From assembly GCA_009908325.1 (NCBI GenBank), contig JAAAPI010000200.1, positions 1 to 44,318 of the forward strand: a stretch of DNA of 44,318 bases. Reading direction: 5' to 3'. The DNA is from Verrucomicrobiota bacterium. Lineage in GTDB: Bacteria > Verrucomicrobiota > Verrucomicrobiia > Opitutales > Coraliomargaritaceae. Numbering within the stretch: the first letter of the stretch is position 1; every line of letters begins with the position of its first letter. Both the position numbers and the translations under genes were made by a program. This document shows, one piece after another, positions 7,420 to 16,456 of the stretch. The notes under the pieces are model-generated. The model saw only the letters and a list, made by a program, of their open reading frames with translations, ran no database searches and was not told where the DNA came from.

Positions 7420-8067
7420 TTAGCGCCATTCGGGCAGGAGGCCTTGAGCGACGGCGTGTTGCAGTTCTTCGACGGTGTCGATATCGTTCAGAGGCTCAAG
7501 GAGTTGGACTTGGAGGTCGAGTCGTTTTGCTGTTTCTAGCGAGGTCTGAAGTGTGTCGGATGTGCTCCAGGGGATGTCCCTGAAAATGGCGGCTGTTTCT
7601 GCCTTCCGCATGCCGACGAGGTAATAGCCGCCGTCGTTGGCCGGACCGAAAACTAGGTCGGCACCGCCCTGCAGGGCTTGTTCGGCGCTTTGTAGATGAA
7701 TCGCACCGAGCGCCGGGCAGTCCGCCCCGATACAGAAAACGTTTTGCGCGCCGCTCGCGAAGGCCCGCGTGACGGCGGTCTCAAGACGGGCACCGAGATC
7801 ACCAGTTACCTGCGGGTGGTAGTGATGAACGTCGCCCAGCCACTGCTGCATCTCGGCGAGTGCGTCGCCTGGCGTGAAATGAATTTCGAGAGGCCAATTT
7901 TGCGGAAGACGGTCGATTTGTCCCTCGGCCAGGGAACGGTAGGTGTCGAGCGCGGCCTGCGGCCCGATCGACTCGGCGAGTCGCGTTTTCACTCTGCCGA
8001 GCTGCGGGGCCCTGAGAAAAAGCAGGATGGTCGACGCGATTTCGGGCGTTTCGTTTGCGGCCTTCAT
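7420..8067 (-). CDS. CofC-like transferase of the rSAM/ArsS-associated family (DUF2064)
   Basis: A 215-residue nucleotidyl/glycosyl transferase-like protein: FLRAPQLGRVKTRLAESIG near the N-terminus (KTRL nucleotide-binding motif), GADCPALGAIHLQSA in the middle and GPANDGGYYLVGM with the metal-binding DGGY. This is the TIGR04282-type transferase 1, known to be associated with ArsS-type radical SAM proteins and assigned to arsenosugar biosynthesis. Its ATG overlaps the stop of the phosphorylase gene by 4 nt (8064-8067), so translation is coupled. It is the last gene of the four-gene operon that starts at 10745. Confidence 0.85.
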   Translation of the reverse strand: MKAANETPEIASTILLFLRAPQLGRVKTRLAESIGPQAALDTYRSLAEGQIDRLPQNWPLEIHFTPGDALAEMQQWLGDVHHYHPQVTGDLGARLETAVTRAFASGAQNVFCIGADCPALGAIHLQSAEQALQGGADLVFGPANDGGYYLVGMRKAETAAIFRDIPWSTSDTLQTSLETAKRLDLQVQLLEPLNDIDTVEELQHAVAQGLLPEWR

Positions 8068-8843
8068 TCGAATCGATAAACAAAATTTTCGAACTCGGGT
8101 GCCGGTTCATCTGCCCCTGAGAGCTGCTTGACGATGAATTCGAAGCAGTCTTTGCCGCGCTGCAGATTGGTCTTGAGCGTTTCAACGGGGGTGCGTTCGT
8201 CGGAAACCCCGTTGGCGTAGTCGACGCCGAAACCAACCAGTGCGTAGGGGAGCTCCAGCTCGTTGGCGAGGATAGTCTCCGGTCCGCAGGTCTGGGAAAG
8301 GAAATCGACTCCGGTGGCCCGCAGCGCTGCGATCTCGACCCGGGAATCGAAGCGCGGGCCCGGCACGTGGGCGTAGCAACCGTCCAGTGGTTCGTTGCCC
8401 GAGGAAATGAGAATGCTACGTATACGGGCCAGCAAAGTCGTATTGAAGAAAGACTCGGGCAGTAAATGGCCGCGGCCCGTTTCACCCGGTTCGGTAAAGA
8501 GTGTGCAGGTGGAACCATCGCCGAGCCGGTTATCCGGGTAATACAGATCCGAGGCCAGAAAGGGCGCGGCCAGGGGCCAGTTTGGATTGATGACGCCACA
8601 GACGCTGAAAGAGACGACCACGTCAACGCCAGCCTCTTTCAGGGCGAGAAGATTGGCCCGGTGGTTGATCTGATGCGGCAATAAGGCATGCCCGGTCCGG
8701 TGTCTTGGGAGGAGAGTCACGGCGTGACCCGCTCCGACCGAGCCGTGTAAGAGACGGGCCTCTCCGAACCGGTTTTTTACCCTGGCTTCGGAAAATCCGG
8801 GCAAATCATAAAAACCCGATCCGGTGATATATCCAATATGCAT
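8064..8843 (-). CDS. MTAP/PNP-family nucleoside phosphorylase
   Basis: A 259-residue member of the methylthioadenosine/purine nucleoside phosphorylase family: TGSGFYDLPGF at the N-terminus, LLPRHRTGHALLPHQINHRANLLALKEAGVD (the phosphate-binding PRHG..H and INYRAN region), GPRFDSRVEIAALRATGVD and the DYANGVS purine-site region. By analogy it cleaves a 5'-modified adenosine. In an arsenosugar pathway the 5'-deoxy-5'-dimethylarsinoyl-adenosine made by ArsS would be a fitting substrate, but ordinary methylthioadenosine is equally possible. It lies 17 nt after the DUF547 gene and overlaps the next gene by 4 nt. The substrate cannot be decided from sequence alone. Confidence 0.85.
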   Translation of the reverse strand: MHIGYITGSGFYDLPGFSEARVKNRFGEARLLHGSVGAGHAVTLLPRHRTGHALLPHQINHRANLLALKEAGVDVVVSFSVCGVINPNWPLAAPFLASDLYYPDNRLGDGSTCTLFTEPGETGRGHLLPESFFNTTLLARIRSILISSGNEPLDGCYAHVPGPRFDSRVEIAALRATGVDFLSQTCGPETILANELELPYALVGFGVDYANGVSDERTPVETLKTNLQRGKDCFEFIVKQLSGADEPAPEFENFVYRFE

Positions 8844-8860
8844 GACTCGATGAATGGTTA

Positions 8861-9673
8861 CTAGAACAAACTACGAAAGATGTTATGGCTATAATCTTTT
8901 CCGAGTTCGCTCTGGTCGTTCAAGCCCCAGTGATAGTCCTTATACTTAATTCGGTAATCCGCCCGTTTGAAGAAGCTCGCGTAGTTTTCCGGGCCGAAGC
9001 GTTTCAGCACATCCTCCACCGAAACCGGTCCCTCGAAATCGACCGAGTGCCAGGAAAAAATCTTCGATATCTCGACTTCGCCCCGATTTCCCCAGCCGCG
9101 ATCAGGATGGTAGGTGTTCAGGTCCGGCCGGGCGAGCCAAAGGCGGTAGCGCTCCTCCATTTTGCTTTCCCAGTCATCGGCAAAATAGGCTTCGTTCAGC
9201 AGCGGAGGACAACTCCGTGCCGCGCAGACGACGACTGAGTGCATTTTCCAGCCGATGAGAGGACGGAGTGTTTCCAGCTCGATGTCTTCGGCACTCCAGA
9301 GCTGACCACCGATCCGGTAGCGTTTGCCTTTGAACTCGTTGTCCAGAAGCCGGATCGACCGGGTTGGATAGTTTTCCAGAATGAAATGGATGGTGAAGGC
9401 GTTATAGGCGTTGATCAACGAGGCGATCAGATCGTCGCCTTCAGCCGCTTCGTCCGGCACCGGCGCGAAGGCTTCGAGGTAGGCATCCAGTTTTGCCCGG
9501 TCTTCGCTCGTTTGATGCCATTTTTCGTAGTCGACAAGGCCACGCGCATCCACGTAGGTGCGCGTTAACGCATCCCAGGGGGCATGATTAATATTGGCCG
9601 GGACGGATGGCAGCGCGGAAGCGAGGACTGGGGTCAGTGAGAGGGCGAAACCAAGAAGCAGCGAGGTCTTCAT
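8861..9673 (-). CDS. DUF547 domain secreted protein
   Basis: About 270 residues. A signal peptide, MKTSLLLGFALSLTPVLASA, precedes a DUF547 domain with LINAYNAFTIHFILENYP and the family's MHSVVVCAARSCPPL segment (Cys-containing) before a C-terminal WGNRGEVEISKIFSWH region. The long open frame extends to 9913 across the end of the upstream gene, so I place the start at ATG 9673, directly before the signal peptide; ATG 9715/9712 would add a short basic n-region and is possible. The function of DUF547 is unknown. Exported DUF547 proteins recur beside arsenosugar and radical SAM genes, which is consistent with this operon. Confidence 0.82.
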   Translation of the reverse strand: MKTSLLLGFALSLTPVLASALPSVPANINHAPWDALTRTYVDARGLVDYEKWHQTSEDRAKLDAYLEAFAPVPDEAAEGDDLIASLINAYNAFTIHFILENYPTRSIRLLDNEFKGKRYRIGGQLWSAEDIELETLRPLIGWKMHSVVVCAARSCPPLLNEAYFADDWESKMEERYRLWLARPDLNTYHPDRGWGNRGEVEISKIFSWHSVDFEGPVSVEDVLKRFGPENYASFFKRADYRIKYKDYHWGLNDQSELGKDYSHNIFRSLF

Positions 9674-9734
9674 GTTGGAAAGAAATCGGTGAAGTTTTCG
9701 TTGGATTAACATCATGAATTCTGGGAGGTGTGTA

Positions 9735-10745
9735 TTAGTTTGTTTCTTTTTTCCCGGATTTGTAGAGTTCGGTTTCAGGATAAAAGGCCTGCCAGGCAAA
9801 CCAGAAGGCATGGACGACGGGAACGGGTTCACCATCAGGGGTTTCGGCATCGAAACGTTGCTGGTCGGATACATAGCGTACCCGAATGGGATTGCCGTCA
9901 ATATCGTCGTCAATCCAGCGCTTGTCGGGCATTGATTCGATAGGATAGGCTTTTGCCGTATCGTTCAGACGGATACCTGCCACCCATGCTTTGACGTCGA
10001 GTTCGTCCCGGTTGCGCTCGTAGGGAAACATGGTCCCCCGACTGGCAAAGTAGCTTGCGTAGGGTAGATCGAAATAGTCGCGGCGGTGACCGGTATTCAT
10101 GTTAAGGACTTCACCCCCGGGATTTTCGGCCTTCCAGTTCGCCCATGTCGTCTGCACGGAAGGCAGCCATTGAAGCTCGGTGCCGACGAAATCACCGGCG
10201 ACTGCCTGCATGCCGAGCTGAGACCAGAGGCTCCCCGTCTGACGGTCAAACATAAGCACGTCGCTGTTGTAAAGCAGGCCGGATACGCCGAAATCAAGTG
10301 TGTGCTCGCCATAGCGGCGGTCGAAGATCATGGCAGTGCCGCAGAGCGGACAATAAACCACGGCGATGGGACGGTCGGCCACGGTGTCGTTGACGATCTC
10401 ATGCCAGATAAGGATGCGGAAGGGGTAGGCGCGGGCAACGCCATCTTTTTCGAAGGCAATGATCGTGTCTTCCGGTTCAAGGAAGTTCACGTCCTCAACC
10501 AATGTAAACTGAGGATTGTCGATCGAAGGAATTCCGTCGGGTGGCGGCCCCCCACGGCGTATTTCTTTTGTGGGAATGTTGGCTTCGCTCAGGTCGAAGC
10601 CGAGCATGGTCTGCGAGGATGTCGGTGTGGCGATGAGCACGAGGATAAGCGTCGTGGCCAACAATCCCACGCATAGGCGTATTTGATTTATCGTAATGAA
10701 AGCTCGTGGTAAGCGGAAATAGAGGAGTTGGTTTGAATGTCGCAT
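9735..10745 (-). CDS. DUF3179 domain exported protein
   Basis: 336 residues with an N-terminal hydrophobic anchor or signal (LCVGLLATTLILVLIATPTS) and a DUF3179 domain: FLEPEDTIIAFEKDGVARAY, the VYCPLCGTAMIFDR cysteine motif (CPLCGTA is diagnostic), and LWSQLGMQAVAGDFVGTEL. The biochemical role is unknown; the CxxC suggests metal or redox chemistry outside the cytoplasm. It is the first gene of a leftward operon with DUF547, the phosphorylase and the CofC-like transferase. The ATG at 10745 leaves 123 bp to the peroxiredoxin gene upstream, so a promoter could lie there. Confidence 0.85.
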   Translation of the reverse strand: MRHSNQLLYFRLPRAFITINQIRLCVGLLATTLILVLIATPTSSQTMLGFDLSEANIPTKEIRRGGPPPDGIPSIDNPQFTLVEDVNFLEPEDTIIAFEKDGVARAYPFRILIWHEIVNDTVADRPIAVVYCPLCGTAMIFDRRYGEHTLDFGVSGLLYNSDVLMFDRQTGSLWSQLGMQAVAGDFVGTELQWLPSVQTTWANWKAENPGGEVLNMNTGHRRDYFDLPYASYFASRGTMFPYERNRDELDVKAWVAGIRLNDTAKAYPIESMPDKRWIDDDIDGNPIRVRYVSDQQRFDAETPDGEPVPVVHAFWFAWQAFYPETELYKSGKKETN

Positions 10746-10868
10746 GCCAATGAGACGTCCGGTGCCTGGCGTTATTCCCTCGCTGTGTGGGGTAGCCTGA
10801 TTATTCTGCTCGGACCGAAACGTTCGGAACCGACTTTAGTCAACGCCCGCAAAATTAGGCGCAGTGTG

Positions 10869-11507
10869 TCACTGAGCTGCTTTGGCTGCGTTGAGAAGCG
10901 CTTCGGCGGACAGGCGCTCTTTGTAGTTGGGATCGAAGTAGCGGAAGCGCACGCGGCCCGCTGTATCCACAATGTAAACAGCCGGTACCGGAAGGAGGTG
11001 GTGTTCCTGGCCGGAGGCGGCTTCAAGATCGATGCCGTAGCCCATGAGTTTTTCGTAGGTCTCGGCGTCCACCTTGAAAGCGAGCCCGAAGGCCTTGGCG
11101 ACCGCGGCAGACGCATCTGAGTAGAGTGTGTAATTAAACTCGCCCTCACTCTTGGCAACGGTTCGGGCAACGGCTTCCGGACGATCCGGCGAAATGGCAT
11201 GGATGCGGTAGCCGAGTTCGCGCAGGTCCGACTCAATCTCTCTCAGTGCGGCGAGGTGGCGATTGCAGTAGGGGCACCAACCACCACGATAGAAAATCAG
11301 GATGGCGGGTGACTCATCCGTCAGATCATGGAGCGTCACCTTGGAACCGTCGGCGCGGGTCAGGCTGACTGCGGGGATCGATGCCCCGACTTCGATGGGG
11401 TTAACCTCCCGGGCGTCGTTGGGGGGAGCGGCCTGAGCGGCTGTGATCAGGCCGGTCAGAAGCGTAACGAAGAAAAGGTGGCGAAAATGGATAGAGGGTG
11501 GTTTCAT
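10869..11507 (-). CDS. Exported peroxiredoxin-like protein (AhpC/TSA)
   Basis: 212 residues. A signal peptide (HLFFVTLLTGLITAAQA) is followed by a thioredoxin-fold peroxiredoxin domain with FYRGGWCPYCNRHLAALREI; Cys78 in the CPYC motif (Cys78/Cys81) is the expected peroxidatic residue. It ends RFRYFDPNYKERLSAEALL, typical of the peroxiredoxin-like/DUF953-type thiol peroxidases. It likely reduces peroxides in the periplasm. It reads in the same direction as the downstream DUF3179 operon and could share regulation with it. Confidence 0.85.
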   Translation of the reverse strand: MKPPSIHFRHLFFVTLLTGLITAAQAAPPNDAREVNPIEVGASIPAVSLTRADGSKVTLHDLTDESPAILIFYRGGWCPYCNRHLAALREIESDLRELGYRIHAISPDRPEAVARTVAKSEGEFNYTLYSDASAAVAKAFGLAFKVDAETYEKLMGYGIDLEAASGQEHHLLPVPAVYIVDTAGRVRFRYFDPNYKERLSAEALLNAAKAAQ

Positions 11508-11551
11508 AACGTCTTAATTTTTTTCGGCAAGTCCATGACTTAAGGGAGAGT

Positions 11552-12163
11552 TTACCGGAGGCGTATTTGTTCCAGAATGTCAGCTTTGACTTGCCGCCAT
11601 TGGATCGAGGTGAGGCTGACGGGATCCGGCTCGTTTTCGGCATCTTCGAAATAAGCAAGCGACTTTTCCAAACCCCAGCAGCTGGCGTGTCGGTATTTCA
11701 TCCGAAAAGCCCGTAGCATGGCATCGAATGAAAGATGATTCAGCAGCGCATGGATGTCCCAAAAATCTTTTTTGCTGCCGCGGTTGGCAATGGCGTTAAG
11801 TTTCATGGCCGCGATATCCGCGAGGCTTGCCATACGAATGTTTTCGGCGGTGATGATCGCTTCGATCATTGGGTAGCGGTGGGCGATGATATCCGTTTTG
11901 ATGTCGGCAATCCGGCCAGTGACGCTGTTTTTAGAAACAATGGCTTCCGAAAGCGAGTAATCGCGAGAAAGCGACTGCGCGAGGGCCTCGGCGTCGAATG
12001 AACCGGTGGTGAACAGATCGCAATCCACGGATTGGCGATGCCCGATTTGCAAGGCGAGGGCGGTTCCACCGACCAGGAAAAAGTTACTCAGGTCGGGGGC
12101 CTCCATTAGCTCTTGGATGAGCTCAAGCAGGTTACTGGGAACGGTGTCAAGATATAGATTCAT
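11552..12163 (-). CDS. AbiEii/AbiGii-like nucleotidyltransferase
   Basis: 203 residues with the minimal nucleotidyltransferase signature: FFLVGGTALALQIGHRQSVD then CDLF (GG at 32-33 and DxD at 47-49), a later DI..MKLNAIANRGSKKDFWD segment and the KKDFWDI lysine/aspartate that are typical of AbiEii toxins. Such toxins transfer nucleotides to tRNA or other targets and cause abortive growth arrest. I chose ATG 12163, which overlaps the TGA of the upstream DUF6922 gene by 4 nt, rather than the 62-codon extension. It forms a toxin/antitoxin-like pair with that gene. Confidence 0.82.
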   Translation of the reverse strand: MNLYLDTVPSNLLELIQELMEAPDLSNFFLVGGTALALQIGHRQSVDCDLFTTGSFDAEALAQSLSRDYSLSEAIVSKNSVTGRIADIKTDIIAHRYPMIEAIITAENIRMASLADIAAMKLNAIANRGSKKDFWDIHALLNHLSFDAMLRAFRMKYRHASCWGLEKSLAYFEDAENEPDPVSLTSIQWRQVKADILEQIRLR

Positions 12164-12465
12164 GACTCCCAGTTTTGCTGGCGACCGTAGGCCCGGAATG
12201 CCGTCGGCGGCAGATCGAACTGACTGGCGAAAAAGGCGATTGTCTTTTTGCCAAGTGAGGGGGCATTGAGCAGCGTCTCCCGGAACTGCTGTGGCCCGTA
12301 AAAATCCCAAACCCATTGAACATCCGTGCGGCAGCCCCGTTCCACACACCGTATGATGAGGAAGTCCCGGTGTTTGAGAGGATCGATCTGTTCAGTATCC
12401 ACGTCCCAGAAAAGTTCGCGCGAAAGCGTGTCAAGCGGCTCGGCTTTTTTCGAATTCACTGCCAT
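12160..12465 (-). CDS. DUF6922-like partner of the AbiEii-type protein
   Basis: 101 residues starting MAVNSKKAEPLDTLSRELFW. The LFWDVDTEQIDPLKHRDFLI segment, then ERG..DVQWVWDFYG, matches the DUF6922 pattern (FWDxDxxxLDxxKHxxFII, RVLERG, WLxxYYG). Genes of this type regularly precede AbiEii nucleotidyltransferases and probably supply the antitoxin or adaptor. ATG 12465 is taken because an upstream in-frame ATG (12501) adds a hydrophobic stretch not seen in the family. Confidence 0.72.
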   Translation of the reverse strand: MAVNSKKAEPLDTLSRELFWDVDTEQIDPLKHRDFLIIRCVERGCRTDVQWVWDFYGPQQFRETLLNAPSLGKKTIAFFASQFDLPPTAFRAYGRQQNWES

Positions 12466-12588
12466 GATACCGAACATGGGCAAATATCTTATGGAAAACA
12501 AGCCAATCTGGAATACGCTTACATGCCGGTTAGTAGCACTGTCTGCTCAGATCTTCTTCTTAAACGCTCAGAGTGTCCTCGAAGGTAG

Positions 12589-14184
12589 TTAGATTTCCGG
12601 CGGCGTGTCGTGGAGTTTGACCTCGCCGTGTTCGCGGGTGAAGTAGTTGAGGTTCCACTGGGTTTCGAAGAGGAGACAGGGGCGGTCGAGATCGTCTTTC
12701 ACCCGGGTGGCACCGGAGAGGTAGCCGCTCAGAGCGGGGTGGTCAGCGGCGGCCGGATCGATCCAGCGGGTGATCGTCCAGGGGGCGCTTTCCATGCGGG
12801 AGTCGGCACCGTATTCGGCTTCCAGGCGGTAGCGGACGACGTCGAACTGGAGCTGCCCGACGGCTCCGATAAAGGGGATGCGCTGATCGGCGTGCATCGG
12901 GTAGAAGCGCTGGATGACTTTTTCCTGAAGCAGCTGTTCGAGGCCTTTGTTGAAGCGCTTGTAGGTCTGCGTGTCAGTGGAGTGCAGATAGGCAAAGCAC
13001 TCCGGGCCAAAACGGGGGATGGCGTCGTAGCAAATGTCTTTGCTCTCGGTCAGGGTGTCGCCGATTTCGAGGTCGGCTTGACCGGTCACGCCGAGGATGT
13101 CGCCGGGCCAGGCTTCGTCGCCCGTCTCGCGCTCGCGGCCGAAGACCTGATGCGTGTGGGAGAGGCGGAGGATTTTGCCTGTGCGGGCGAGGCGGACGCG
13201 CAAGTCGCGGTGGAAGCGACCCGAGCAGATGCGGAGGAAGGCCAGGCGGTCTCGGTGGTTGGGGTCCATATTGGCCTGGATCTTAAAAACGAAGGCGGAA
13301 AAGGCAGCCTCGGTAGGATCGACGGGGGTGCTGTTGGCATGGCGGGGTTGGGGTGGCGCGGAGTGATGGAGGAGGCCGTCGAGGAGGAGTTGCACGCCAA
13401 AGTTGTTGATGGCGCTGCCGAAAAAGACCGGCGTGAGTTCGCCCCGCGCCACGGCAGGGGCGTCGAGCTCGCTCCCGGCGGCGGCGAGGAGTTCATCGGT
13501 CTCGGATAAATGCGCCAGAATACGCTCGGGCACGGCCTCGCGCACGGCGGGGTCGTCGAGGCCGCCGATAGAGACGGGGGCCCGGTAGCGACCGCCGGTG
13601 ACGCGCTCAAAGCGGTGCAGTGCCCCGCCCGCGCGGTCAAGGATGCCGACGAAGTCGGGACCGTCGCCGATGGGCAGGTTGACCGCGAAGGTCTTCAGCC
13701 CCAGACGGGTCTCGATCTCGTCCAGCAGCTCAAGTGGCTCCTTGCCCGGGCGGTCGCATTTGTTGATGAACGTGATAATCGGGATGCCCCGCTTGCGGCA
13801 GACCTCGAAGAGCTTGAGGGTCTGGTCCTCGATGCCCTTGGCAGCGTCGAGCACCATGATGGCCGAATCGACGGCCATGAGCACGCGGTAGGTGTCTTCG
13901 GAAAAGTCGCGGTGACCGGGTGTGTCGAGGATATTAATGGAATAGCCCTCAAAGTCGAAGCGCATGACCGCCGATGAGACGGAGATGCCGCGTTTTTTCT
14001 CCAGCTCCAGCCAGTCGGAAGAGGTGTCCTGCGCATTTTTTCGCGAGCGCACGCCGCCCGCCTGCTCTTTGGCACCGCCGTAAAGGAGGAGCTTTTCCGT
14101 GAGTGTCGTTTTACCCGCGTCGGGGTGGGAGATGATGGCAAGGGTGCGCCGTCGGGCGCATTCCTGTTGAATCTGCTTGGTCAT
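12589..14184 (-). CDS. prfC: Peptide chain release factor 3
   Basis: 531 residues, a translational GTPase that recycles RF1/RF2 after termination. G1 is SHPDAGKTTLTEKLL, G3 is DTPGHRDFSEDTYR, and G4 is NKCDRPGKEP. The RF3-specific lead-in is EC.RRRTLAIISHPDAGKTT. The start at ATG 14184 (MTKQIQQECARRRT) matches the family; 35 codons of upstream frame are not conserved-looking. It is full length. The gene ends close to and convergent with nothing; the DUF6922/AbiEii pair follows in the same direction. Confidence 0.95.
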   Translation of the reverse strand: MTKQIQQECARRRTLAIISHPDAGKTTLTEKLLLYGGAKEQAGGVRSRKNAQDTSSDWLELEKKRGISVSSAVMRFDFEGYSINILDTPGHRDFSEDTYRVLMAVDSAIMVLDAAKGIEDQTLKLFEVCRKRGIPIITFINKCDRPGKEPLELLDEIETRLGLKTFAVNLPIGDGPDFVGILDRAGGALHRFERVTGGRYRAPVSIGGLDDPAVREAVPERILAHLSETDELLAAAGSELDAPAVARGELTPVFFGSAINNFGVQLLLDGLLHHSAPPQPRHANSTPVDPTEAAFSAFVFKIQANMDPNHRDRLAFLRICSGRFHRDLRVRLARTGKILRLSHTHQVFGRERETGDEAWPGDILGVTGQADLEIGDTLTESKDICYDAIPRFGPECFAYLHSTDTQTYKRFNKGLEQLLQEKVIQRFYPMHADQRIPFIGAVGQLQFDVVRYRLEAEYGADSRMESAPWTITRWIDPAAADHPALSGYLSGATRVKDDLDRPCLLFETQWNLNYFTREHGEVKLHDTPPEI

Positions 14185-14342
14185 GCGCGGGATGCTTTGC
14201 ACGGTGCACCGCTTTAGCAAGTTTTCTCGCGAATGTTGGCTGAGTCCAGGAAAACAGTAAAAGACTCGCACTTCAGTTTTCGGCTGCAAGGAAACAATCC
14301 GCGGGCTTGCGCTGGGGGTTGAAGTACCGTCAATCTAAGCGC

Positions 14343-15260
14343 ATGCCAAAGCATGATCCAATGAATGCCCCAATCGAATACTATAACCGGGGCACGGGGC
14401 AGATTGAAACCGAGCAAGTTTACGGCGAGCGCTTCCTGCGCTGGGCCTATGGGAATCCCCTGGGGCGCCTCAGCGTCGCGCTTGCGGTGAAACGAATTTG
14501 GTTCTCCCGCTGGTATGGTCTGCGGATGGATCAGCCGAAAAGCCGCCAAAGAATTCAACCTTTTCTGGAACGTTACGGTGTCGATGCCGAAGAGTTCGCC
14601 GATTCCGTGGAGAGCTATAAAAGTTTTAACGAGTTTTTTTACCGGCGCTTGAAGCCCGCCGCCCGCCCGGTCGATTCGAGTCCGGATAGCGCGGTTTTCC
14701 CGGCCGATGGACGGCATCTCGCGGTTGCGAATATCGATACGCCCGGTCGGTTTTATCTAAAAGGGCAGGCCTTCGACCGGATTCGTTTCATTGGAGACCC
14801 GGCCCTGGCGGGGGACTTTGAAGGCGGCAGCCTGCTGATCTCCAGACTCTGCCCGGTCGACTACCATCGCTACCATTTCCCCGTCTCGGGGCAGGCGGGG
14901 GCGGTGCAACGATTACCCGGGTCGCTCCGCTCGGTCAGCCCCCTGGCGTTGCGGCGGCGTCTTTCAATTCTTTGGGAGAACCGACGCGCCCGCACGGTCC
15001 TCGAATCAGCGGAATTCGGTAAGGTTTTGGTTATGGAAATCGGTGCGACGTGCGTGGGTGGCATGCATGCGACGTATCAGCCCGGCCCCGTGGAGAAGGG
15101 CTCGGAAAAAGGTTATTTTTCCTTTGGGGGCTCCTGCGTCGCGACAGTCTTTCAAAGAGGAGCCATCGAACTGGATGCGGACCTACTGGAGCAGGCGGCG
15201 CAGGGTAGGGAGGTTTATGCGAAAATGGGTGAACGCTGCGGACTCGTCGCGCCGGGTTGA
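14343..15260 (+). CDS. psd: Phosphatidylserine decarboxylase proenzyme
   Basis: 305 residues. The enzyme makes phosphatidylethanolamine from phosphatidylserine and self-cleaves to a pyruvoyl form. The FGGSCV motif near residue 261-266 holds the Ser that becomes the pyruvoyl group (the GST/GGS cleavage site of the family); [12 protein letters not shown] and [18 protein letters not shown] are also present. It is the type with a phospholipid-binding N-terminal part ([32 protein letters not shown]). I chose ATG 14343; the longer frame starts at a TTG. It is transcribed divergently from prfC. Confidence 0.93.
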   Translation: MPKHDPMNAPIEYYNRGTGQIETEQVYGERFLRWAYGNPLGRLSVALAVKRIWFSRWYGLRMDQPKSRQRIQPFLERYGVDAEEFADSVESYKSFNEFFYRRLKPAARPVDSSPDSAVFPADGRHLAVANIDTPGRFYLKGQAFDRIRFIGDPALAGDFEGGSLLISRLCPVDYHRYHFPVSGQAGAVQRLPGSLRSVSPLALRRRLSILWENRRARTVLESAEFGKVLVMEIGATCVGGMHATYQPGPVEKGSEKGYFSFGGSCVATVFQRGAIELDADLLEQAAQGREVYAKMGERCGLVAPG

Positions 15261-15284
15261 TAGGGATCGACTTCTGAAATACGC

Positions 15285-16331
15285 TCAATATGTCTTGAAC
15301 CGAAAACAGGTGGTGGATCGAAATCGCTCACCCGGATGTAGGACCGCTCCGCCCATCCCGGGAAAATTAACCGAGTCCGGGTAGTCCTGAGTCTCCAGGC
15401 AAAGCCCATCATGGGGCGCGTGAACGACACCGTTTTTTCCGATATCCGGGCCGTCTGCCGAAAGAAACAGCCCTGCGTAAAATTGCACGCCGGGCTCTGT
15501 GGTCAGCACTTCCAGCGTGCGCCCGGTCGTCGGTTCCCTGACTGTGGCCGCCAATTCAGGTTGAGCGGTGCGACCCTTGCTGAGGAAAAAGTGTGCATCG
15601 GCGTTGCCCTGTTCCAGAATGCTGCGGGCACCGAGTCGAACAAAATCACGGTAGTCGTTGTAGTCGGCCACAACGGGATCGCTCCGGCCGATCAAGCTGG
15701 CGTTTTTATCGACGGCAGCCGTTTGTTCTGCCAGGATTTGGACCTCGTGGTCGAGCACATCACCGCTCCCTTTTAAATTGAAATAGCTGTGGTTGGTTGG
15801 ATTAAACGGCGTGCTTTGGTCGGTCGTGGCCTCGTATTGGATTTCCAAAGTGTTGTCATCAAACAGCGCATAGGTGACCACGCAATGCAGGTTTCCCGGA
15901 AACCCATTATGCCCGTCGGGGTCGGTCAGTTTCAGCTGCAGTTTTTCCTTACCGTTCGCTTCGATGACAGCTGCCTCCCAGACCATCAAGTGGAAGCCTT
16001 CGGGGCCGCTGTGCAGATTATTGATGTCGTCTTCGTTGGCTTGCAGTGCGTATTTCCGACCGTCTATTTCGAATTGGGCCCCGCCGATCCGCCCGGCCAC
16101 ACGTCCGCAGATTGCCCCGAAGCATGGGTGCCCCTGCACATATGCATCCAGAGAGTCTTTACCCAAAACAACGTCACCCAAACGGCCAGCGCGATCCGGC
16201 ACATGCAAGGAGACCAGGATACCGCCGTAATTGGTGATCTCAGCAAAACATCCGTTTTTGTTGTGTAGTTCGAAGAGCGCGATCTGTTCGCCCGAGGGCA
16301 GCTGCCCATAGCTTTTCGATGTGATAGACAT
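15285..16331 (-). CDS. galM: Aldose 1-epimerase
   Basis: 348 residues. The catalytic His is in FNPTNHSYFNL and the general base Glu in GLCLETQDYPDS; YGGILVSLHVPDR and LGKDSLDAYV.GHPCFGAICGRVAGRI are standard family segments. It interconverts alpha- and beta-anomers of hexoses such as galactose. ATG 16331 is preferred over a TTG 15 nt upstream. It converges with psd across 24 bp. Confidence 0.93.
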   Translation of the reverse strand: MSITSKSYGQLPSGEQIALFELHNKNGCFAEITNYGGILVSLHVPDRAGRLGDVVLGKDSLDAYVQGHPCFGAICGRVAGRIGGAQFEIDGRKYALQANEDDINNLHSGPEGFHLMVWEAAVIEANGKEKLQLKLTDPDGHNGFPGNLHCVVTYALFDDNTLEIQYEATTDQSTPFNPTNHSYFNLKGSGDVLDHEVQILAEQTAAVDKNASLIGRSDPVVADYNDYRDFVRLGARSILEQGNADAHFFLSKGRTAQPELAATVREPTTGRTLEVLTTEPGVQFYAGLFLSADGPDIGKNGVVHAPHDGLCLETQDYPDSVNFPGMGGAVLHPGERFRSTTCFRFKTY

Positions 16332-16403
16332 TACCGCGTGAGCCAAAGGAGTTTTGCCGGAAAGGACAATAAGAGATTACGGATCCTACGCCATGGCGGG
16401 ACA

Positions 16404-16456
16404 GGCTTCGCTCTTCCACCTCCGCGAAGGCTAGGGCGGACTAGTTGAGCGAAGCC
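16404..16456. repeat. 10-bp inverted repeat in the galM-higB gap
   Basis: GGCTTCGCTC (16404-16413) and GAGCGAAGCC (16447-16456) are perfect complements spaced by 33 bp. They lie in the 312-bp gap 16347-16658, which otherwise holds only the higBA regulatory sites. Confidence 0.6.

Noticed and set aside
12610..13509. 299-codon plus-strand frame opposite prfC
   Set aside because: It is a shadow of the high-GC prfC codon pattern with no recognisable domain.
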